In this document: piece after piece, positions 8,938-18,308 of the stretch
Numbering within the stretch: the first letter of the stretch is position 1
Layout of the letters: every line of letters starts with the position of its first letter
Assembly (NCBI RefSeq): GCF_000010185.1
Contig: NC_010376.1
Location: 310,001 to 374,000, forward strand
From: Finegoldia magna ATCC 29328
GTDB taxonomy: Bacteria; Bacillota; Clostridia; Tissierellales; Peptoniphilaceae
Length of the DNA stretch: 64,000 nucleotides
Direction: 5' to 3'
The notes under the pieces: generated by a model
The model's input: the letters and a program-made list of their open reading frames with translations, nothing else
Told to the model about the DNA's origin: nothing
Databases searched by the model: none
Made by a program: the position numbers and the translations under genes

Positions 8938-9852
8938 ATGATATATACAGTTACAATGAATCCCGCACTTGAATTTGTAAGTGAGGTTACGGATTTTAAA
9001 TTTGACAAGAACAATATATCTGATTTTGATTTGATGCTACCAGCAGGAAAAGGAATCAATGTTTCAAGGATTCTGAAACAACTTGGTCTTCCAACAGTTG
9101 CAACTGGATTTGCAGGAGGATTTACAGGAGAATTTGTCGAAGACTGGCTAAGAAGAGAAGATATCAAATCTGAATTCGTAAGAATAGATGACAATACCAG
9201 AATCAATATAAAAATCACAGGAACAACGAAAACCGTAATTGAATCCAAAGGACCAAGCATTTCTCATCAAGAACTACAGGAACTATTATATTATTTATCC
9301 AGAGTCAAAGAAGGAGATACTGTATTCTTGTCGACGGCTTTTCCAAGAAATATTACAGAAACTGTAATCGAAAGAATGATTGCTATCTGCAAGGCCAACA
9401 AAGCACAATTCGTACTTGATATAGACGAGTATTATCTGGAGAAATTTGCAGATGAAGGATCACTTCTTGAAAATATCAGCGTAAAATGCTTGGAACATTT
9501 ATTTAAAACCAAAATAAATTCAGAATCTGATTTGCTTAAATGGAAAAATGAAATATCTAATTTGAATTCAAAATTTGTCGTAGTTCCATTCGTAGAGAAT
9601 AAAGTGTATTTGTTTCAAAAAGATTCCACATACGCATTTGAAATAGACGAAATAGCAAACCAAAAAAGAGATTTTGTTATCGACTCAATAATCGCAGGAT
9701 TCATCGCTACATTTATCAGAACTTCAGATTATGAAAAGTCTTTTAAAATGGCAAACGCATGTGCACAAGCTTCGTTGAAGACAAAAGATTTGCCGAAAAA
9801 ATTTCAAATAGACGACTGTCTTAAAAACATTAATATAGTAAAAATAGACTAA
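8938..9852 (+). CDS. PfkB-family sugar-phosphate kinase with altered active-site loop
   Basis: 304 residues resembling 1-phosphofructokinase/tagatose-6-phosphate kinase (FruK/LacC). The N-terminal MNPALEF, the PAGKGINVSRIL substrate loop and ATGFAGGFTG are normal. The C-terminal PfkB signature is altered: where family members have GAGDS, this protein has F246-V247-I248-D249-S250, so the catalytic Asp is kept but the anion-hole glycines are lost. A paralogue at 45881 keeps the glycines. It may be a weak kinase, a sugar-phosphate sensor or a decayed gene; the reading frame is intact, which argues against recent decay. A terminator follows directly. Confidence 0.85.
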   Translation: MIYTVTMNPALEFVSEVTDFKFDKNNISDFDLMLPAGKGINVSRILKQLGLPTVATGFAGGFTGEFVEDWLRREDIKSEFVRIDDNTRINIKITGTTKTVIESKGPSISHQELQELLYYLSRVKEGDTVFLSTAFPRNITETVIERMIAICKANKAQFVLDIDEYYLEKFADEGSLLENISVKCLEHLFKTKINSESDLLKWKNEISNLNSKFVVVPFVENKVYLFQKDSTYAFEIDEIANQKRDFVIDSIIAGFIATFIRTSDYEKSFKMANACAQASLKTKDLPKKFQIDDCLKNINIVKID

Positions 9853-9855
9853 AAT

Positions 9856-9897
9856 AAAAAAACAAGGTGTTGAATTAAATTCATACCTTGTTTTTTT
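9856..9897 (+). terminator. Intrinsic terminator after the pfkB-like gene
   Basis: AACAAGGT (9861-9868) pairs with ACCTTGTT (9885-9892), with an inner GAAT/ATTC pair and a run of seven T. Confidence 0.85.
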
Positions 9898-10399
9898 ATG
9901 TTGTAATAAATTAAGAAATGGAGATTTAATTGAAAATGAAAAAGTTTTCAATCTGTAAATATATTTTACCATTTCGATATATCGAAAGCAAGCTTTTTGT
10001 TACAAATTTTCAAATTTAATAAATTTGTAAATAGGCTCATGATTATTATTACTTTACCACAATAAAGAATATAAGTCAAGTGATTTTTATACAAAATTTG
10101 AAAAAAGCTCTTAAAAATTAAAAAAATCGAAGATGAATAAAAATAATTTTGAAAAAATTTCAAGAAAAACAATTAATCGCAGAAAATAGACAGGAAAACA
10201 AAATCATAAAATTTGTATTTCTGAGGAAAAACTGTAATATAATCCATAAAAACATAATAAACGCAAATTTTATACTGAAATTTTAAATCATAAAATAAAT
10301 AATAATTGACAAATCCATTTTATCTCACTATAATTAGGTAAAGTATTATTTATTAATCATACATAAATCATACGCAAAATAAACTGAAAGGAGAATAAG
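9898..10399. other. Long AT-rich intergenic region upstream of opp
   Basis: No credible gene. It contains a perfect 16-bp palindrome TTTCGATATATCGAAA at 9972-9987, a 9-bp inverted repeat TTACAAATT/AATTTGTAA at 10000-10030, and near its right end the opp promoter. The left part has a small ATTGAAAA/TTTTCAAT hairpin near 9929-9952. Confidence 0.6.
10306..10334 (+). promoter_or_regulatory. Consensus promoter of the opp operon
   Basis: TTGACA at 10306-10311, a 17-nt spacer, and TATAAT at 10329-10334 form an exact housekeeping promoter. The predicted transcript has a leader of about 60 nt before the oppD start at 10400. Confidence 0.8.
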
Positions 10400-11395
10400 A
10401 TGTCTGCTAATAAAAAAATATTGGAAGTTAATAATATGCATACAGCTTTTAGAATAAAAGACGATTTTTACGATGCTGTCGACGATGTTTCGTTTGAATT
10501 ATACGAAAACGAAGTATTGGCGATGGTTGGTGAATCCGGATGCGGTAAATCTACACTTGCTACTACTATTATGGGTCTACATAATATGAATTACACTCAA
10601 ATTAGCGGTGAAGTTATATATAACGGCGAAAATATTTTAAATTATACAGAAGCTCAATTCAATGATTTGAGAGGTGGAGAAATTGGTATGATATTCCAAG
10701 ATCCACTGGCATCGCTTAACCCATTAATGAGAATTGGCGAACAAATTGAAGAAGCTTTGTTTTATCATACAGATTTGGATAAGAAACAACGTCAAGAAAA
10801 GGCTATTGACCTTCTAAAAAAAGTAGGGATTGAAAATGCTGAAATTATAGCAAGACAATTTCCTCATCAATTATCAGGAGGTATGAGACAAAGAGTAATA
10901 ATAGCAATTGCTTTAAGCTGTAAACCTCGTGTTTTGATAGCCGATGAGCCAACTACTGCACTTGATGTTACGATTCAAGCACAAATTCTAGATTTACTAA
11001 AAGAATTACAAAATCAAATGAATTCAGGAATTATCTTGATAACCCACGATTTAGGAGTTGTAGCACAGACCGCTGACAGAGTTTGCGTAATGTATGCTGG
11101 TCAAATCGTTGAGATTGCACCAGTGGATGAGTTGTTCAATAACCCACTTCATCCATATACTAGAAGTTTATTAAATTCCATTCCACAAGCAGATACTGAA
11201 TCTGATCAGTTACATGTTATAGAAGGTATGGTTCCTTCATTAAAAGATTTACCAAGAAAAGGATGCAGATTTGCACCTCGTATTCCTTGGATAGATGATC
11301 ATGAACACGAAGAAAATCCAGTACTACACGATGTTGGCAATGGACATTTGGTTCGTTGTACTTGCTGGAAGAATTTCCATTTTAAAGACGAATAG
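10400..11395 (+). CDS. oppD: Oligopeptide ABC transporter ATP-binding protein OppD
   Basis: Cytoplasmic ATPase driving peptide import with OppF. Walker A GESGCGKST, signature LSGGMRQR, Walker B VLIADEPTTALDVT and switch His in ITHDLG are all present. The C-terminal oligopeptide/dipeptide extension with conserved cysteines (KGCRFAPRIP, VRCTCW) identifies OppD/DppD rather than a generic ABC ATPase. Length 331 is typical. It is the first gene of oppDFBCA, behind a consensus promoter and an AAAGGAG ribosome binding site. The ATPases come first and the binding protein last, unlike the more common oppABCDF order. Confidence 0.94.
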   Translation: MSANKKILEVNNMHTAFRIKDDFYDAVDDVSFELYENEVLAMVGESGCGKSTLATTIMGLHNMNYTQISGEVIYNGENILNYTEAQFNDLRGGEIGMIFQDPLASLNPLMRIGEQIEEALFYHTDLDKKQRQEKAIDLLKKVGIENAEIIARQFPHQLSGGMRQRVIIAIALSCKPRVLIADEPTTALDVTIQAQILDLLKELQNQMNSGIILITHDLGVVAQTADRVCVMYAGQIVEIAPVDELFNNPLHPYTRSLLNSIPQADTESDQLHVIEGMVPSLKDLPRKGCRFAPRIPWIDDHEHEENPVLHDVGNGHLVRCTCWKNFHFKDE

Positions 11396-11404
11396 GAGGA
11401 AAAT

Positions 11405-12343
11405 ATGGGATTTTTAGAAGTTAAAAATTTGAAAGTTCATTATCCAATTCGTGGTGGATTTTTTAATACGGTTCAAGACTATATCAAAGCTGTTGACGGC
11501 GTGGATATGGATATTGAAGAAGGAAAAACTTATGGATTGATTGGAGAATCTGGTTCAGGAAAGTCAACTATAGGAAAGGCTATTGTTGGACTTGAAAAGA
11601 TTACAGATGGACAGATTTTGTACGAAGGAAAAGATGTTACAAGTAGATCTTACAGAAAAAAGATCAACTACAACCAAGACGTTCAAATGATTTTCCAAGA
11701 CTCAATGAGTTCACTTGATCCTAAAAAAAGAATTTTGGATATAATAGCTGAACCTATCAGAAATTTTGAAAGATTAACACCAAAAGAAGAAAAAGAAAAG
11801 GTGTTTAAATTGTTAGATATAGTTGGACTTAATGAAAGTGCAATTTACAAATATCCATTTGAATTCTCAGGTGGTCAAAGACAAAGAATTGGTGTTGCAA
11901 GAGCTGTTGCATGTAACCCAAGATTAATCGTTGCAGATGAGCCTGTAAGTGCACTTGACTTATCAGTTCAAGCACAAGTATTAAACTACATGAAATTAAT
12001 TCAACAAGAGTTTAATCTAAGTTACATTTTCATTTCACACGATTTGGGAGTTGTAAGACACATGTGTGATTATATCTACATCATGCACAATGGGAAATTT
12101 GTAGAAACTGGAAATCGTGATGAGTTGTACTCTGATCCACAACACATTTACACGAAACGACTTATCGCAGCTATTCCACAAATTGATCCAAGTATAAGAA
12201 AAGAACTTAGAGATACTAGACAAGCTATTGAAAAGAAATTTGATGAACAAAAGAATGTCTACTACGATGAAAACGGATCAGTGTACGATTTAAAGAAGTA
12301 CAAAGATTCTCATTATGTAGCGGCTAGAAAGGGGGAAATATAA
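11405..12343 (+). CDS. oppF: Oligopeptide ABC transporter ATP-binding protein OppF
   Basis: Second ATPase of the peptide importer. Walker A GESGSGKST, signature FSGGQRQRIGVAR, Walker B LIVADEPVSALDLS and SHDLG are intact. The N-terminal segment KNLKVHYPIRGGFFNTVQDYIKAVDG is typical of OppF/DppF. Length 312 is normal. It starts 9 nt after oppD with AGGAGG and ends 1 nt before the oppB ATG, so the genes are translationally linked. Confidence 0.94.
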   Translation: MGFLEVKNLKVHYPIRGGFFNTVQDYIKAVDGVDMDIEEGKTYGLIGESGSGKSTIGKAIVGLEKITDGQILYEGKDVTSRSYRKKINYNQDVQMIFQDSMSSLDPKKRILDIIAEPIRNFERLTPKEEKEKVFKLLDIVGLNESAIYKYPFEFSGGQRQRIGVARAVACNPRLIVADEPVSALDLSVQAQVLNYMKLIQQEFNLSYIFISHDLGVVRHMCDYIYIMHNGKFVETGNRDELYSDPQHIYTKRLIAAIPQIDPSIRKELRDTRQAIEKKFDEQKNVYYDENGSVYDLKKYKDSHYVAARKGEI

Positions 12344-12344
12344 T

Positions 12345-13313
12345 ATGACTAAAACAATAATAAGACGATTTTTAATAATGATTCCTCAATTGATAGTATT
12401 AAGTTTATTTATATTCTTTGTAGCTCAAAAGATGCCAGGTGACCCTTTCACAGGAAAAATCACACCAAGCACTGGTAACTCAAAGGTTGAAGAAGAACTT
12501 AAGATAAAATCAGGATTTTACGATCCATGGTATGTAAAATATAAAAGATGGGTTGGAAATGCAGTAAAAGGAGATTTTGGTGATTCATATACTCAAAAAC
12601 TACCTGTAAAAGACGTTATAGGTCAAAGAGCTAAGAACACATTCTTCTTATCATTGTTCTCATTATTAATAATGTATGCAATTGCAATTCCATTGGGAAT
12701 AAATGCAGGTAGGTATGACGGATCGCTGTTCGATCAGGGAGTTAACTTGTATAACTTCTTGGCACTAGCAACCCCGGGCTTCGTATTCTATTTGATAATG
12801 TTATTGATTTTCGGATATAAGCTTGGATGGTTCCCAACAAGTGGAATCATAAGCCTTGAAGCCTCAGCAAAAGGCGGCATGGCAGCAGTATTAAGTAGAA
12901 TATATCATATGCTACTTCCAGCAATATCTTATGCATTACTTACAACTATTGGAACTATCCAATATTTAAGAAATGAAGTTGTAGATGCAAAAAGCCAAGA
13001 CTACGTAAGAACTGCGAGAGCAAAAGGGGTTCCTATCAAAAAAGTTTACAGCAAACACATTTTTAGAAACTCACTTTTACCAATAGCTGCATTCTTCGGA
13101 TTCCAAATCACAGGATTATTAGCAGGTTCTATCATGATTGAAACAATTTTCGGTTACCAAGGAATGGGTTCACTATTCGTTGACTGTATCAACCAAAGAG
13201 ACTACTCAGTTATGACAGCGCTTGTTATGATATATGGATTCTTGACACTTTGTGGTTCATTATTAAGTGATATTATCATGAGTATAGTGGATCCAAGAAT
13301 AAGGATAGAATAG
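12345..13313 (+). CDS. oppB: Oligopeptide ABC transporter permease OppB
   Basis: Inner-membrane permease, 322 residues, with the OppB-type N-terminal helix (RRFLIMIPQLIVLSLFIFFVAQ) followed by a PGDPF segment, about six membrane segments, and the EAA-type coupling loop YVRTARAKGVPIKKVYSKHI. It pairs with OppC. The N-terminal MPGDPF and the C-terminal IVDPRIRIE are family hallmarks. Confidence 0.94.
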   Translation: MTKTIIRRFLIMIPQLIVLSLFIFFVAQKMPGDPFTGKITPSTGNSKVEEELKIKSGFYDPWYVKYKRWVGNAVKGDFGDSYTQKLPVKDVIGQRAKNTFFLSLFSLLIMYAIAIPLGINAGRYDGSLFDQGVNLYNFLALATPGFVFYLIMLLIFGYKLGWFPTSGIISLEASAKGGMAAVLSRIYHMLLPAISYALLTTIGTIQYLRNEVVDAKSQDYVRTARAKGVPIKKVYSKHIFRNSLLPIAAFFGFQITGLLAGSIMIETIFGYQGMGSLFVDCINQRDYSVMTALVMIYGFLTLCGSLLSDIIMSIVDPRIRIE

Positions 13314-13322
13314 GAGGTTTTT

Positions 13323-14243
13323 ATGAAAGAAGTAAAAGTAACAGAAGAAAAGCTTGAAGAATATAAAGACCTTGCACATGATAATCCAACTGGATTTAAA
13401 GTAATAGTCAATGAATTCAAAAAAGACAAATTAGCCATAATATCTTTAGTAGTATTAGCGGTTTTGTGGATAGGAATATTTGTTGGAGCAATGTTGCTTG
13501 ATAAAAAACAAGTAATGATGGTAGATATTATGAATTCATATGTACCACCTGGAGAGGCTGGACATATTTTAGGTACAGATCAAGGTGGTAGAGATTTGTT
13601 CGGACAATTGATAATCGGAGCTAGAAACTCTATTGTAATAGGAATTGCTGTAACAGTACTTACATCTGCTATAGGCATAGTTGTAGGATTGTTGATAGGC
13701 TATTACGGCGGATGGTTGGACAATATTATAATGAGAATTATAGATTTCATCCAAATTCTTCCAACGATGATGATTATCATAGTATTCGTAACTATTGTTC
13801 CAAAATATTCGATGTTTACATTTGTAATGATATTTACAGTGTTCTACTGGACAGGAATGGCGAGACTTGTAAGATCAAAAGCTCTAGCTGAAAGCAAGAA
13901 AGACTATGTAAATGCATCGAAGACAATGGGAACTAGCGATTTGAAGACGATGTTTACAGGAATATTACCAAATATTTCTTCAATATTAATAGTAGATATG
14001 ACATTAAGTTTCGCCGGTAACATCGGTATTGAAACTGGACTAAGCTTTCTAGGTTTTGGGCTTCCACCATCAGATCCATCACTTGGAACGTTGGTATCAT
14101 TAGCCAGAAAACCAGAAGTTATTCAAGACAAATTATATGTATGGTTACCCGCATCATTATTGATATTGGTAATGATGTTGTGTATAAATTACATCGGTCA
14201 AGCATTAAGAAGAGCTTCCGATGCAAAACAAAGGAAAGGATAA
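13323..14243 (+). CDS. oppC: Oligopeptide ABC transporter permease OppC
   Basis: Second permease, 306 residues: a cytoplasmic N-terminal tail, first membrane helix (about 38-60), the LGTDQGGRDLFGQLIIGARNS block typical of OppC/DppC, and the coupling loop YVNASKTMGTSDLKTMF. The C-terminal part carries the GLSFLGFGLPPSDPSLG motif of this permease type. It starts 9 nt after oppB with AGGAGG and is 11 nt before oppA. Confidence 0.94.
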   Translation: MKEVKVTEEKLEEYKDLAHDNPTGFKVIVNEFKKDKLAIISLVVLAVLWIGIFVGAMLLDKKQVMMVDIMNSYVPPGEAGHILGTDQGGRDLFGQLIIGARNSIVIGIAVTVLTSAIGIVVGLLIGYYGGWLDNIIMRIIDFIQILPTMMIIIVFVTIVPKYSMFTFVMIFTVFYWTGMARLVRSKALAESKKDYVNASKTMGTSDLKTMFTGILPNISSILIVDMTLSFAGNIGIETGLSFLGFGLPPSDPSLGTLVSLARKPEVIQDKLYVWLPASLLILVMMLCINYIGQALRRASDAKQRKG

Positions 14244-14254
14244 GGGTGAAAATA

Positions 14255-16108
14255 ATGAAAAAGAAATTCAAATCATTATTAGCTATCTTTTTAGTATTAG
14301 CATTCGTACTTACTGGATGTGGAAATTCAAAGAAAGATAGCGGAAAATCTTCAGACTCAGGTTCTAAACAAGAATCTAGTACTGGAAAGAAAGTTAATGA
14401 AGAAAACAAGGGCAACATAGTCGGAGAAAAAATGGGCGGCGGTGTTGTTGTTGAAAACGAAGGCGAACCAATTAAAGGTGGTACATTTAGAGTAGGTATT
14501 CCTACAGACTCACCATTTAAAGGTATATTCAACAACACATTATACGATGACAACTACGACTGGAACATCATTGGACCTACAATGTATACAGCAGCAAACG
14601 CTGGAGAAAGCTTGGAATTGAGAGATTCTGGAGCTGAAAAATTTGAATGGGATGAAAAAGCAAAAACTGCTACTATTAAACTTTCAGACTCATTCAAATG
14701 GAATGATGGAAAACCAGTTACTGCAAAAGACATTATAATCAACTACCTAATCATCGGTCACAAGGACTATCCTGGTGTACGTTATGATGATGATATGATT
14801 AATATCGTTGGTATGGAAGATTATCACGCTGGAAAAACAAAAGACATTTCTGGTGTTAAAGAAATCGACAACAAAACAGTTCAAATCCAATTTAAAGAAT
14901 GGGTACCATCAATCAAATGGGGCGCTGGAATCTGGGCTGAACCAAATAGCTATGATCAATTAAAAGATATACCAGTAAAAGATATAATCTCTTCTGACCC
15001 AGTTAGAAAGAACCCTAAATCAGCAGGACCTTTCTACATTTCAAATGTAGTTCCTGGACAATCAGTTGAATTTTCAGCTAACGAACACTTCTGGGGTGGA
15101 AAACCAAAAATCGATAAAGTTGTAATGGAAAGAGTTCCAAGTTCACAAATCTTAGCTTCATTAAAAGCTGGCAAATACGACTATATCGCAGGTGGAGCAC
15201 CTTCAGATACATTCAAAGAAATATCAGAATTAAAAGGATACAAAGTAGCAAGATTCCAAGATATGGCTTACACTTACTTAGGATTTAAATTAGGTAAATG
15301 GGACAAAGCTAAAGGCGAAGTTGTTGTAGATCCTAACGCTAAGATGGCAGATGTTAACTTACGTAAAGCTATGGGTTACGCAGTTGACAACAATGCTGTT
15401 GGTGAAAAATTCTATTTAGGATACAGATCACAAGCAACATCAGTTATAATTCCAATCTTCAAGGACTACTTCAATACAGACCTTAAAGGATACAACTACG
15501 ATCCAGAAAAAGCTAAAAAATTATTAGACGAAGCTGGATATAAAGACGTTAACAACGATGGATTCAGAGAAGACAAAAATGGTAAACCATTGGTAATCAA
15601 ATTTGCTTCAATGGCAGGTGGAGATATCGCTGAACCATTAGCAAAATACTACATGCAATGTTGGGAACAAGTAGGATTGAAAGTTGAATTAACAGGCGGA
15701 AGACTAATCGAATTCAACGCATTCTATGACAAACTTAAAAACGACGATCCAGAAATCGACGTATTCCAAGGTGCATGGTCAACCGGTACTAACCCTGATC
15801 CATCAGGATTATTCAGTAAGAATGCATCATTCAACTACTACAGATACACTAATCCAGAAATGCAAAAAGCATTGGATAAGATTTCTGATGGTAAAACATC
15901 TGATGAAGATAGAGCACAAGCTTACAAAGACTTCGCTAAAGTAATGGAAGACAATGTACCATTGATTCCAACACTTTACAGAGAAGCTTTATCTCCAATC
16001 AACAAGAGAGTTAAGAAGTTTGATTTCAGATACGTTCAAGATCTTAACAAAGATGACTTCAGATGGAATCAAATCGAACTTACAGCAGAAGAACCTCTAA
16101 AAGAATAA
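14255..16108 (+). CDS. oppA: Oligopeptide-binding lipoprotein OppA
   Basis: Extracytoplasmic peptide-binding component, anchored by lipid. I place the start at ATG 14255 (AGGGTG ribosome binding site, then MKKKFKSLL), giving 617 residues with a signal peptide ending in the lipobox LTGC. A longer upstream reading exists but would bury the signal. A Ser/Lys/Gly-rich linker follows, then the family 5 solute-binding domain (KGGTFRVGIPTDSPF, DNKTVQIQFKEWVP, NPKSAGPFYI, LRKAMGYAVDNNAV, YDPEKAKKLLDEAGYKD). It is the last gene of oppDFBCA and ends at a strong terminator. Confidence 0.94.
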   Translation: MKKKFKSLLAIFLVLAFVLTGCGNSKKDSGKSSDSGSKQESSTGKKVNEENKGNIVGEKMGGGVVVENEGEPIKGGTFRVGIPTDSPFKGIFNNTLYDDNYDWNIIGPTMYTAANAGESLELRDSGAEKFEWDEKAKTATIKLSDSFKWNDGKPVTAKDIIINYLIIGHKDYPGVRYDDDMINIVGMEDYHAGKTKDISGVKEIDNKTVQIQFKEWVPSIKWGAGIWAEPNSYDQLKDIPVKDIISSDPVRKNPKSAGPFYISNVVPGQSVEFSANEHFWGGKPKIDKVVMERVPSSQILASLKAGKYDYIAGGAPSDTFKEISELKGYKVARFQDMAYTYLGFKLGKWDKAKGEVVVDPNAKMADVNLRKAMGYAVDNNAVGEKFYLGYRSQATSVIIPIFKDYFNTDLKGYNYDPEKAKKLLDEAGYKDVNNDGFREDKNGKPLVIKFASMAGGDIAEPLAKYYMQCWEQVGLKVELTGGRLIEFNAFYDKLKNDDPEIDVFQGAWSTGTNPDPSGLFSKNASFNYYRYTNPEMQKALDKISDGKTSDEDRAQAYKDFAKVMEDNVPLIPTLYREALSPINKRVKKFDFRYVQDLNKDDFRWNQIELTAEEPLKE

Positions 16109-16122
16109 TAGATTTTAGAATT

Positions 16123-16153
16123 AGTGGGGTGTAAATTTACACTCCACTTTTTT
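16123..16153 (+). terminator. Intrinsic terminator of the opp operon
   Basis: AGTGGGGTGTAAA (16123-16135) pairs with TTTACACTCCACT (16136-16148), including one G-U pair, followed by a T-run. Confidence 0.9.
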
Positions 16154-16197
16154 GTGCAAAATCTGTAAAAATAGGTAAAATATAACGTTTTCGTTTA

Positions 16198-16226
16198 TTG
16201 ACTTATTCTTTGTTATTCATTAGAAT
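16198..16226 (+). promoter_or_regulatory. Probable promoter of the SH3-domain protein gene
   Basis: TTGACT at 16198-16203, a 17-nt spacer and TAGAAT at 16221-16226, about 20 nt before the ATG at 16245. Confidence 0.6.
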
Positions 16227-16244
16227 ATTAGAGAGGTGTAATGA

Positions 16245-17201
16245 ATGAAGCGAAAAAATATTATTGCTGTAGTTTTGTTAACTGTGTTAATATTTGTTGG
16301 TGCTTTTGTGGGATTAAATATTTTAAATTCATCAAAGGCAGAAAAATTAGATAAATTGGCTCACCAATGTATAGTAGATGGTAATTACCAAAAAGCAGTT
16401 GACTATTACAGCGAATTATACGATAGAACAAACGATGGATCTTATATTGATAAGAAACGTGAAGCTGTGGAGCTACTATCCTCCAAGAATAATTACGATT
16501 ATGGTGTAAATTATTTGAAGGAAATGAAGTATATCGACGCAGCAAAAAGTTTTTTGAAAGTAAGTAACAAAGACAATGTCAACTATCAAAAAGCACAACA
16601 AAGATTGCAAGAAAGCACTCAAGCGGTGATAATTGCTAGTGATTCATTTGCTGAAGATGACAATTTTGATGCAAGCTTGAACATGTTAAACTCATATGCA
16701 CGAGTTATGCCACATGAAACGCTTGTAATTGATAAAATAAAAGAAGTAAAAAAAGCAAAGAATCAATACAATGAAAAGAAACAAGAAGAAGAAAAACAAC
16801 GTGCATTGTCTGAGAAAAAAGAAAAAGAAGCTAGAGAAAAAGCTGAAAAACTAGCCAGTGAATCAGCGGAAGAATTAAAGAAAGAAAAAGAAAACTCAAA
16901 GAATCAATCTAACAAAGATTACAGTTATGAAACAGATGATAACAGAAGACTTATTGACTTGTGTATACGTCTTGTAGGTAAAACTTATTTGGTAACTACA
17001 GATAATGCCAAAATTTACGAAGAACCAAGCAATAAATCACAAATGATTTCTTCAATTCCTATTGGAAGTGAAGTTTACATTTATGAAGCAAAGCCTGATT
17101 CAGGTCAAAGAGTATGGTGTCATGCGATAATTAAAAGTGCAGATTCACTAAAATCGTACGATGCATGGATATCATCAAACAACTTAGAAATTAACGATTA
17201 A
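16245..17201 (+). CDS. Membrane-anchored TPR-like/SH3-domain protein
   Basis: 318 residues: an uncleaved-type N-terminal membrane helix (about 5-27), a helical region with TPR-like repeats (GNYQKAVDYYSELYDRTNDG, MKYIDAAKSFLKVS, about 40-150), a Lys/Glu-rich coiled coil (about 165-225), and a C-terminal bacterial SH3-like domain (about 243-318; LVTTDNAKIYEEPSNKSQMI, ...IPIGSEVYIYE). Such SH3 domains usually face the cell wall, so the protein is probably exported but membrane-tethered. Function is not known. ATG 16245 is favoured over the out-of-frame ATG at 16241 by the GAGAGGTG site at 16231-16238. Confidence 0.8.
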   Translation: MKRKNIIAVVLLTVLIFVGAFVGLNILNSSKAEKLDKLAHQCIVDGNYQKAVDYYSELYDRTNDGSYIDKKREAVELLSSKNNYDYGVNYLKEMKYIDAAKSFLKVSNKDNVNYQKAQQRLQESTQAVIIASDSFAEDDNFDASLNMLNSYARVMPHETLVIDKIKEVKKAKNQYNEKKQEEEKQRALSEKKEKEAREKAEKLASESAEELKKEKENSKNQSNKDYSYETDDNRRLIDLCIRLVGKTYLVTTDNAKIYEEPSNKSQMISSIPIGSEVYIYEAKPDSGQRVWCHAIIKSADSLKSYDAWISSNNLEIND

Positions 17202-17226
17202 GCTCTCAATAATGAGAGCTTTTTTA
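17201..17226 (+). terminator. Intrinsic terminator
   Basis: AGCTCTCA (17201-17208) pairs with TGAGAGCT (17213-17220) around a 4-nt loop, followed by six T. The stem begins within the preceding stop codon. Confidence 0.9.
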
Positions 17227-17243
17227 GTAGAAAGGGGTGTGTT

Positions 17244-18287
17244 ATGGATTTAAATTTTTTGCATTTTGATTTGGATGCTTTCTTTGCGTCTTGTGAAATT
17301 CTCGATAATCCAAAATTGAAACACGTCCCTATGGTTGTTGGTGGAAGAAGTCAGAGAGGGATTATTACTACTGCAAATTACGAAGCAAGAAAATACGGTC
17401 TACATTCTGCGATGCCAATATTTCAAGCGAAAAAAATTGTTCCAAACCTTGTTATAGTTGCTCCTGATTTCGAGAAATACAGAAGAAATAGCGAGAAAGT
17501 TTTCAAGGTATTGTCGAGCTTTTCTAATAAGATTCAAAAAATGAGTATAGATGAAGGTTGCATGGATATTTCTCATATTAGAATGGATAGATTAGAATTG
17601 GCAAACTTAATCCAAGAAAATGTTAGGATAAAAACAGGACTATCTATTTCAATTGGAATTAGCTACAACATGAGCCTTGCAAAGCTTGCGTCAGATTGGA
17701 ACAAGCCTCATGGAATCAAAATCATCACACAAGATGATATTCCAAATATTTTGTTGGATTTAAAGGTTGGTAAGATTCAAGGAATCGGGAGAAAATCTGA
17801 AGAAAAATTAAATAAAATTGGCATTAAAAAAGTAAGTGATTTGTACGATTTATCCAGAAATAATTTGAGAGAATTGTTCGGTAAGTTTGGTGAAGTAATC
17901 TACGATAGAATTCGAGGCATTGATGAAAGACAGTTGGATTTGTCGAGAATTAGAAAATCTATCGGAGTGGAGTATACTTTTGAACGTGATTTGAAAAATT
18001 ACAATGAATTATTAAATAAAGCTAGTGAGTTCAGCGAAGAATTAAGTGATGATCTTCATAAGAAAAATATTAAAGCAAAAACTATTAGAATTAAAATAAA
18101 ACTCAATGATTTTTCCGTGATTACAAAATCGATGACTTTAGAAGAATACATTAGTGATTCTAGCGATATTTTTAGGATTGTAAAGTATCTTGTGGTTAAT
18201 ACGAAGATAGAAAAGTCTGTGAGGCTTTTCGGAATTACGGCGGCAAACCTGAGCGACACGACTTTTGAGCAATTAAAATTTTTGTAG
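17244..18287 (+). CDS. dinB: Y-family DNA polymerase IV
   Basis: Error-prone translesion polymerase. The N-terminal FDLDAFFASCE block carries the first catalytic Asp and the aromatic steric gate, YEARKYGLHSAMP is the DinB fingers motif, and MSIDEGCMDIS holds the second catalytic Asp-Glu pair; most family members read SIDEAYLD here, so this is a small local variant with the catalytic residues kept. A helix-hairpin-helix stretch (KIQGIGRKSEEKLNKIGI) and little-finger domain follow. Length 347 is normal. No LexA box is obvious in the 40-nt gap after the preceding terminator. Confidence 0.92.
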   Translation: MDLNFLHFDLDAFFASCEILDNPKLKHVPMVVGGRSQRGIITTANYEARKYGLHSAMPIFQAKKIVPNLVIVAPDFEKYRRNSEKVFKVLSSFSNKIQKMSIDEGCMDISHIRMDRLELANLIQENVRIKTGLSISIGISYNMSLAKLASDWNKPHGIKIITQDDIPNILLDLKVGKIQGIGRKSEEKLNKIGIKKVSDLYDLSRNNLRELFGKFGEVIYDRIRGIDERQLDLSRIRKSIGVEYTFERDLKNYNELLNKASEFSEELSDDLHKKNIKAKTIRIKIKLNDFSVITKSMTLEEYISDSSDIFRIVKYLVVNTKIEKSVRLFGITAANLSDTTFEQLKFL

Positions 18288-18308
18288 TAAAAAACTTTAC
18301 ACAATACC

